Shown here: in pieces, positions 60,719-64,000 of the stretch
Layout: each line of letters opens with the position of its first letter
Numbering within the stretch: position 1 is the first letter of the stretch
Source: a bacterium
GTDB lineage: Bacteria; Zhuqueibacterota; Zhuqueibacteria; Residuimicrobiales; Oceaniaggregativiventaceae
DNA: 64,000 nucleotides
Reading direction: 5' to 3'
Assembly (NCBI GenBank): GCA_029565675.1
Contig: JAKQNP010000028.1
Span: 1 to 64,000, forward strand
Program-made: the position numbers and the translations under genes
The notes under the pieces: model-generated
Told to the model about the DNA's origin: nothing
Seen by the model: the letters and a program-made list of their open reading frames with translations, nothing else
Databases searched by the model: none

Positions 60719-61959
60719 TGAAGGGTTCCGCCGCTGACCGCCAAATTCTCCTGCGACTGGCCGCTGAGGTGATGGAGATCGCCCGGCTGGACGAACAAAA
60801 CGAACGCCGATCGCGCTGGGAGCGCCTCAACAGCCTGGAGGCAGAACGGCCATTGGTCTGGATCAATGAAATTCCCTGGCATGAATTGCAGGGCGATGAA
60901 TTGCGCTGTACCTGTATCGACCCGTTCTGCCGCGACATAGAAAGCCGTCTGCGCACCACGCTCTACCTCTGGCGCCACATGCGCACCGATATGGTGGTGG
61001 ATCCGGTTTTCTATACCCCGAAAATTTACAGCGACAGCGGCTTCGGCATTGCGGTGCACGCCCCGCGCGGCGTCAGCGAATACGGCCGCGGTTCGGATGA
61101 CTATGTGCCGTTGATCCGCAGCGAGGCGGACATCGACAAAATCAAAATCCCGCAGATCGCTGCAGATCCGCAGGCGACTGAACGCATCGCTGCGCAGACC
61201 GCTGACTTGATCGGTTCGGTGCTGCCGGTGCAAAGCCGCGGTGTCACCCACATGTGGAATGCGCCGTGGGATGTGCTGATCACCTGGTGGGGTGTGACCG
61301 AGCTATTTATGGATATGGTCGAACGGCCCAATTTCGTTCACCTCGGCATCAGCCGGATGATGGATGCCCTGCTCGGCCGCCTCGATCAGCTGGAGGCGCT
61401 GGGATTGCTGGCAGCCGGCGATTACAACCACCGCGTCGGGTCGGGCGGATTGGGGATCACCCGGGAATTGCCGCAACCCGATTTCGACGGCATCCATGCG
61501 CGGCCGATCGATCAATGGGGCACCTCCACCGGACAGATTTTCAGCGACGTGTCGCCGGCCATGCACGACGAGTTTTGTCTGCAGCACGAGCTGCGCTGGC
61601 TGGAGCGCTTCGGCCTCAACGCCTATGGCTGTTGCGAGCCGCTGCATCACAAGGGTGAGATGCTGAAAAAAATACCCCGCCTGCGGCGGGTATCGATGAG
61701 CCGGTGGATTGATCTCGACAGAGGCGTCGAAACCATTGGCGATCGATGGACATTTTCCTACAAGCCCAATCCCGCCGTCTTTGCCGAAACCCGCTGGGAT
61801 CCGGAACCGGCGCGACAGGAATTGCAGCGCATGCTGGAACGGACGCGCGGATGCCGGGTCGAAATCATCATGAAGGATATCACCACCTGCCGCAGCGATT
61901 CGCAGCGGCTGTGGGACTGGTGCCGAATGGCCACCGAGATGGCCGAATCGGTTGCTTGA
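60718..61959 (+). CDS. Uroporphyrinogen-decarboxylase-like protein
   Basis: 413 aa, cytoplasmic. The C-terminal TIM-barrel part has HMWNAPWDVLITWWGVTELFMDM, GLLAAGDYNHRVGSGGLG and NAYGCCEPLHHKGEMLKKIPRLR, as in URO-D-superfamily proteins related to corrinoid methyltransferases; the conserved N-terminal RxPD...R segment of true heme-pathway UroD is not seen, and the N-terminal 90 residues are unlike it. The GCCEPLHHK stretch could bind zinc or a thiol. ATG 60718 overlaps the GH151 stop (TGATG) with GAGGAG eight bases upstream. Flanked by two GH151-like genes, it probably works on a sugar or methylated compound, not on heme. Function unknown. Confidence 0.7.
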   Translation: MKGSAADRQILLRLAAEVMEIARLDEQNERRSRWERLNSLEAERPLVWINEIPWHELQGDELRCTCIDPFCRDIESRLRTTLYLWRHMRTDMVVDPVFYTPKIYSDSGFGIAVHAPRGVSEYGRGSDDYVPLIRSEADIDKIKIPQIAADPQATERIAAQTADLIGSVLPVQSRGVTHMWNAPWDVLITWWGVTELFMDMVERPNFVHLGISRMMDALLGRLDQLEALGLLAAGDYNHRVGSGGLGITRELPQPDFDGIHARPIDQWGTSTGQIFSDVSPAMHDEFCLQHELRWLERFGLNAYGCCEPLHHKGEMLKKIPRLRRVSMSRWIDLDRGVETIGDRWTFSYKPNPAVFAETRWDPEPARQELQRMLERTRGCRVEIIMKDITTCRSDSQRLWDWCRMATEMAESVA

Positions 61960-62018
61960 CAGAGGCAATCCATTACTCGACGATAAAGAGAACCAACCGG
62001 GAAAAAGGAGAAGCGGTG

Positions 62019-64000
62019 ATGCAGAAATCCTGGTTCCGCGATTGTTTTCATCAGGTTCACATGGATTTTCACATACCCGAATTTCCGCCCGAGGCGCTGG
62101 ATCGCCTCGATGTCGGGGCGTTTGTCGATCAATTGCAGCGCGCCGGGGTGGATCTGGTCGCGCTGTTTGCCAAATGCCATTTCGGCAACAGCTATTACCA
62201 GACCCGCGTCGGCCATATCCACCGGGCGCTGAAAGGCGATTTTCTCCTCGAAGCGGCGGGCGAGTGCCGGCGCCGCGGCATTCGCACCCTGGCCTACTAT
62301 TCCCTGTGCGTCGACAAACACGCCTATGACGAGAATCCGGATTGGCGCTATCGGGACGAAACCGGCCAAACCTATGCCGGTGTCTTTGGCTCGGTTTGCA
62401 TGAACACGCCATACAAAGACGAACTGGCCATGCCGCAGCTGGAAGAAATCGCCGCCGGCTATCCGGTGGACGGGTTTTTCATCGACATTCCCTTTCCCTG
62501 GGGCGCAAAGGATTATTTCTGTTTTTGTCCCTCTTGCCGCCGGCGCTGGAAGACCGAATACGGCATCGAAATCGATGCTAATCTGCCGGCAGTCGAACGC
62601 CAGCGCCTCAATATGCGAACAGCCGAATCGTGGCTGCTGCAGATCCGCGAACTCATCGACCGGCGCAATCCCGAATTGCTGATCTGCAGCAACATCGCCG
62701 GCACTGCGGCGGTCAATCGCCGCATCAAGGAACTGTGCGATATCGGCGTGTGGGAGAGCCAGCCCCGACCCGGCGACTATCTCGGCCACAGTCTGGCGAC
62801 ACGGCTGGGGCGCAACGATATTCTCGACGTCCAGGTGATGACCGTGCGATTTTATGAAGGCTGGGGGGATCTGTCGCTCAAGCCCGAGGCTCAACTCACC
62901 ACCGAGTGCGCCGCCATCCTGGGCAACGGCATGCGCCCCTGCGTAGGCGACCAGGCCAATCTCGACGGCACCCTGCAGGAAGCGGTCTATGACGTGCTGG
63001 GCACGAGTTTTGCTTTTGTCTCCCGTTACCGTCCGCTTCTGGATCGGGCAACGACTGTGCCCCATACCGCGGTGCTGTTGCCGACCCCGGATGCGGAGCT
63101 GCCCTTTGTGGCCGGAGCGGGCGCTCGGGATCCCGAGTTGAACTGGAAGGAAATGCCGGCCGCCTGGCGCGGGGTGCACAAGATGCTGGTGGAGAGCCAT
63201 ATCCACACCGACCTCTTTTACAGCGCTCTGGAAACCGATTTGTCTCGCCATCCTCTGATCATCCTGCCCGAACCCGGCAGTTATTCGCACAAGACCCTGG
63301 AACAGCTGCGCGCCTATGTGGCCGGCGGCGGCAAGCTGCTGGCGGTGGGCGAATCGATTCTGCAGGACGGACGCGCGGTGTTGAGCGATGTGTTCGGCAT
63401 TCGCTATATCGAACCTCTGGCGTTCAGCACGGCCAATTTCATCCCTGATGAGCGGGTCAAAGGCGAAACCGCCGATCTGGCGCTGCAGGTTCGCGGGCAG
63501 GTGTTCAAGGTGCTCGCCGACGGCGCGCAACCGCTGGCGCGGTTGGTCTATCCGGCCGGCGAGACCCAGCCGCCTGTCAAGGGATTCCGCCATCCCTGTC
63601 CGCCTCCGGCCCGCGGGGCATCGCCGTTCCCCTTTGCCACTCTCCACACCTATGGCCAGGGAACAGCCGTCTATATCGCCGCCTCGATTTTCGCCGTCTA
63701 TTGGCGCACCAACCATCACTGGCTGCGGCAGTTTGTCGAGGCCGTCATCCGCTTTGTCGATCCCGAGCAGCCCGTGCAGATCGATGCCTCGGGCCGCATC
63801 GAGGCCAACCTGATGCGCTGCGATGACGATTTGCTGCTCAATCTGATTCATTATTCGCTCGGCCATCAGGGCGGACAAAATGCAATCGCCGGCATCGAGC
63901 GGATGGAGCCGGTGCACGAGATCCGCTGCCGGGTGAGATGCAACCGGGTGGATGCGGTGGTACTGGAGCCGGAGAATCAAGAGTTGCCTTTTGAGCACCG
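62019..64000 (+). CDS. GH151/GHL6-like glycosidase, copy 2 (runs off the window)
   Basis: At least 660 residues; no stop before the window end. It opens MQKSWFRDCFHQVHMDFHIP, parallel to RQIHLDFHTSEAIP of the first copy, then VDGFFIDIPFPWGAKDYFC and FCPSCRRRW as the counterpart of its cysteine-rich strand, and later LIILPEPGSYSHKTLEQLR with AGGGKLLAVGE of the trimerisation domain. ATG 62019 has AAAAGGAG eight bases upstream; GTG 62016 is possible. It is 59 bases after the UroD-like gene, so part of the same operon. Divergence from copy 1 is large, suggesting a different sugar. Confidence 0.85.
   Translation, partial: MQKSWFRDCFHQVHMDFHIPEFPPEALDRLDVGAFVDQLQRAGVDLVALFAKCHFGNSYYQTRVGHIHRALKGDFLLEAAGECRRRGIRTLAYYSLCVDKHAYDENPDWRYRDETGQTYAGVFGSVCMNTPYKDELAMPQLEEIAAGYPVDGFFIDIPFPWGAKDYFCFCPSCRRRWKTEYGIEIDANLPAVERQRLNMRTAESWLLQIRELIDRRNPELLICSNIAGTAAVNRRIKELCDIGVWESQPRPGDYLGHSLATRLGRNDILDVQVMTVRFYEGWGDLSLKPEAQLTTECAAILGNGMRPCVGDQANLDGTLQEAVYDVLGTSFAFVSRYRPLLDRATTVPHTAVLLPTPDAELPFVAGAGARDPELNWKEMPAAWRGVHKMLVESHIHTDLFYSALETDLSRHPLIILPEPGSYSHKTLEQLRAYVAGGGKLLAVGESILQDGRAVLSDVFGIRYIEPLAFSTANFIPDERVKGETADLALQVRGQVFKVLADGAQPLARLVYPAGETQPPVKGFRHPCPPPARGASPFPFATLHTYGQGTAVYIAASIFAVYWRTNHHWLRQFVEAVIRFVDPEQPVQIDASGRIEANLMRCDDDLLLNLIHYSLGHQGGQNAIAGIERMEPVHEIRCRVRCNRVDAVVLEPENQELPFEH

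Noticed and set aside
61758-63998. 746-codon open frame on the minus strand
   Set aside because: Antisense to the second GH151-like gene, which has a ribosome site and clear homology.

Overview
The window reads as a chromosomal stretch of an uncultivated, carbohydrate-degrading bacterium of the FCB group, probably a KSB1- or Calditrichota-like lineage. This is inferred from three secreted proteins ending in the NYPNPFNP-type tail (the type IX secretion, T9SS, sorting domain common in those phyla), a hybrid two-component sensor typical of Bacteroidota relatives, strong GGAGG ribosome binding sites, and many large secreted enzymes. No rRNA, tRNA, phage, plasmid or CRISPR locus is visible.

Layout. 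1-4.8 kb: a propeller lipoprotein, a decayed SEC-C peptide, a LysE-type exporter and a secreted carbohydrate esterase. 4.8-11 kb: a TetR-controlled RND efflux system (TolC, membrane fusion lipoprotein and pump) with two matching palindromes that look like TetR operators. 11-22.4 kb: a hybrid two-component regulator followed by three exported proteins, two with T9SS tails. 22.4-25.4 kb: a GNAT acetyltransferase and an ABC-F ATPase separated by tandem repeats. 25.4-41.7 kb: a polysaccharide-lyase locus with five heparinase II/III-like enzymes, an aldo/keto reductase and a sodium/solute symporter. 41.7-49.7 kb: a Gdx/SugE-type exporter, a fragment of cell-wall genes, a cytosolic alpha/beta hydrolase, an LVIVD propeller protein, an M14 peptidase, an exported nitrilase-family protein and a short pyruvate kinase. 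50-54.6 kb: a multidomain glycosidase-like protein and a small DUF6150-like repeat protein. 55.2-64 kb: a tight operon with a GH10-like lipoprotein, a second symporter, two GH151/GHL6-like enzymes and a uroporphyrinogen-decarboxylase-like protein; the last gene leaves the window.

How the parts may work together: secreted lyases and glycosidases cut an acidic, possibly deoxysugar-containing polysaccharide. Small products enter through two sodium/solute symporters rather than SusC/SusD, which are absent here. Cytoplasmic enzymes (aldo/keto reductase, GH151-like proteins, UroD-like protein) then process them. The substrate cannot be read from the sequence.

The intergenic DNA is unusually rich in small mobile-looking elements: a 140-bp element with 13-bp terminal inverted repeats in three copies (A), a 110-bp element in two copies (B), a GTTCCCAGGC family (C), a 149-bp tandem array (D), a nested set of palindromes (E inside another element inside C), and a 90-bp hairpin pair (F).
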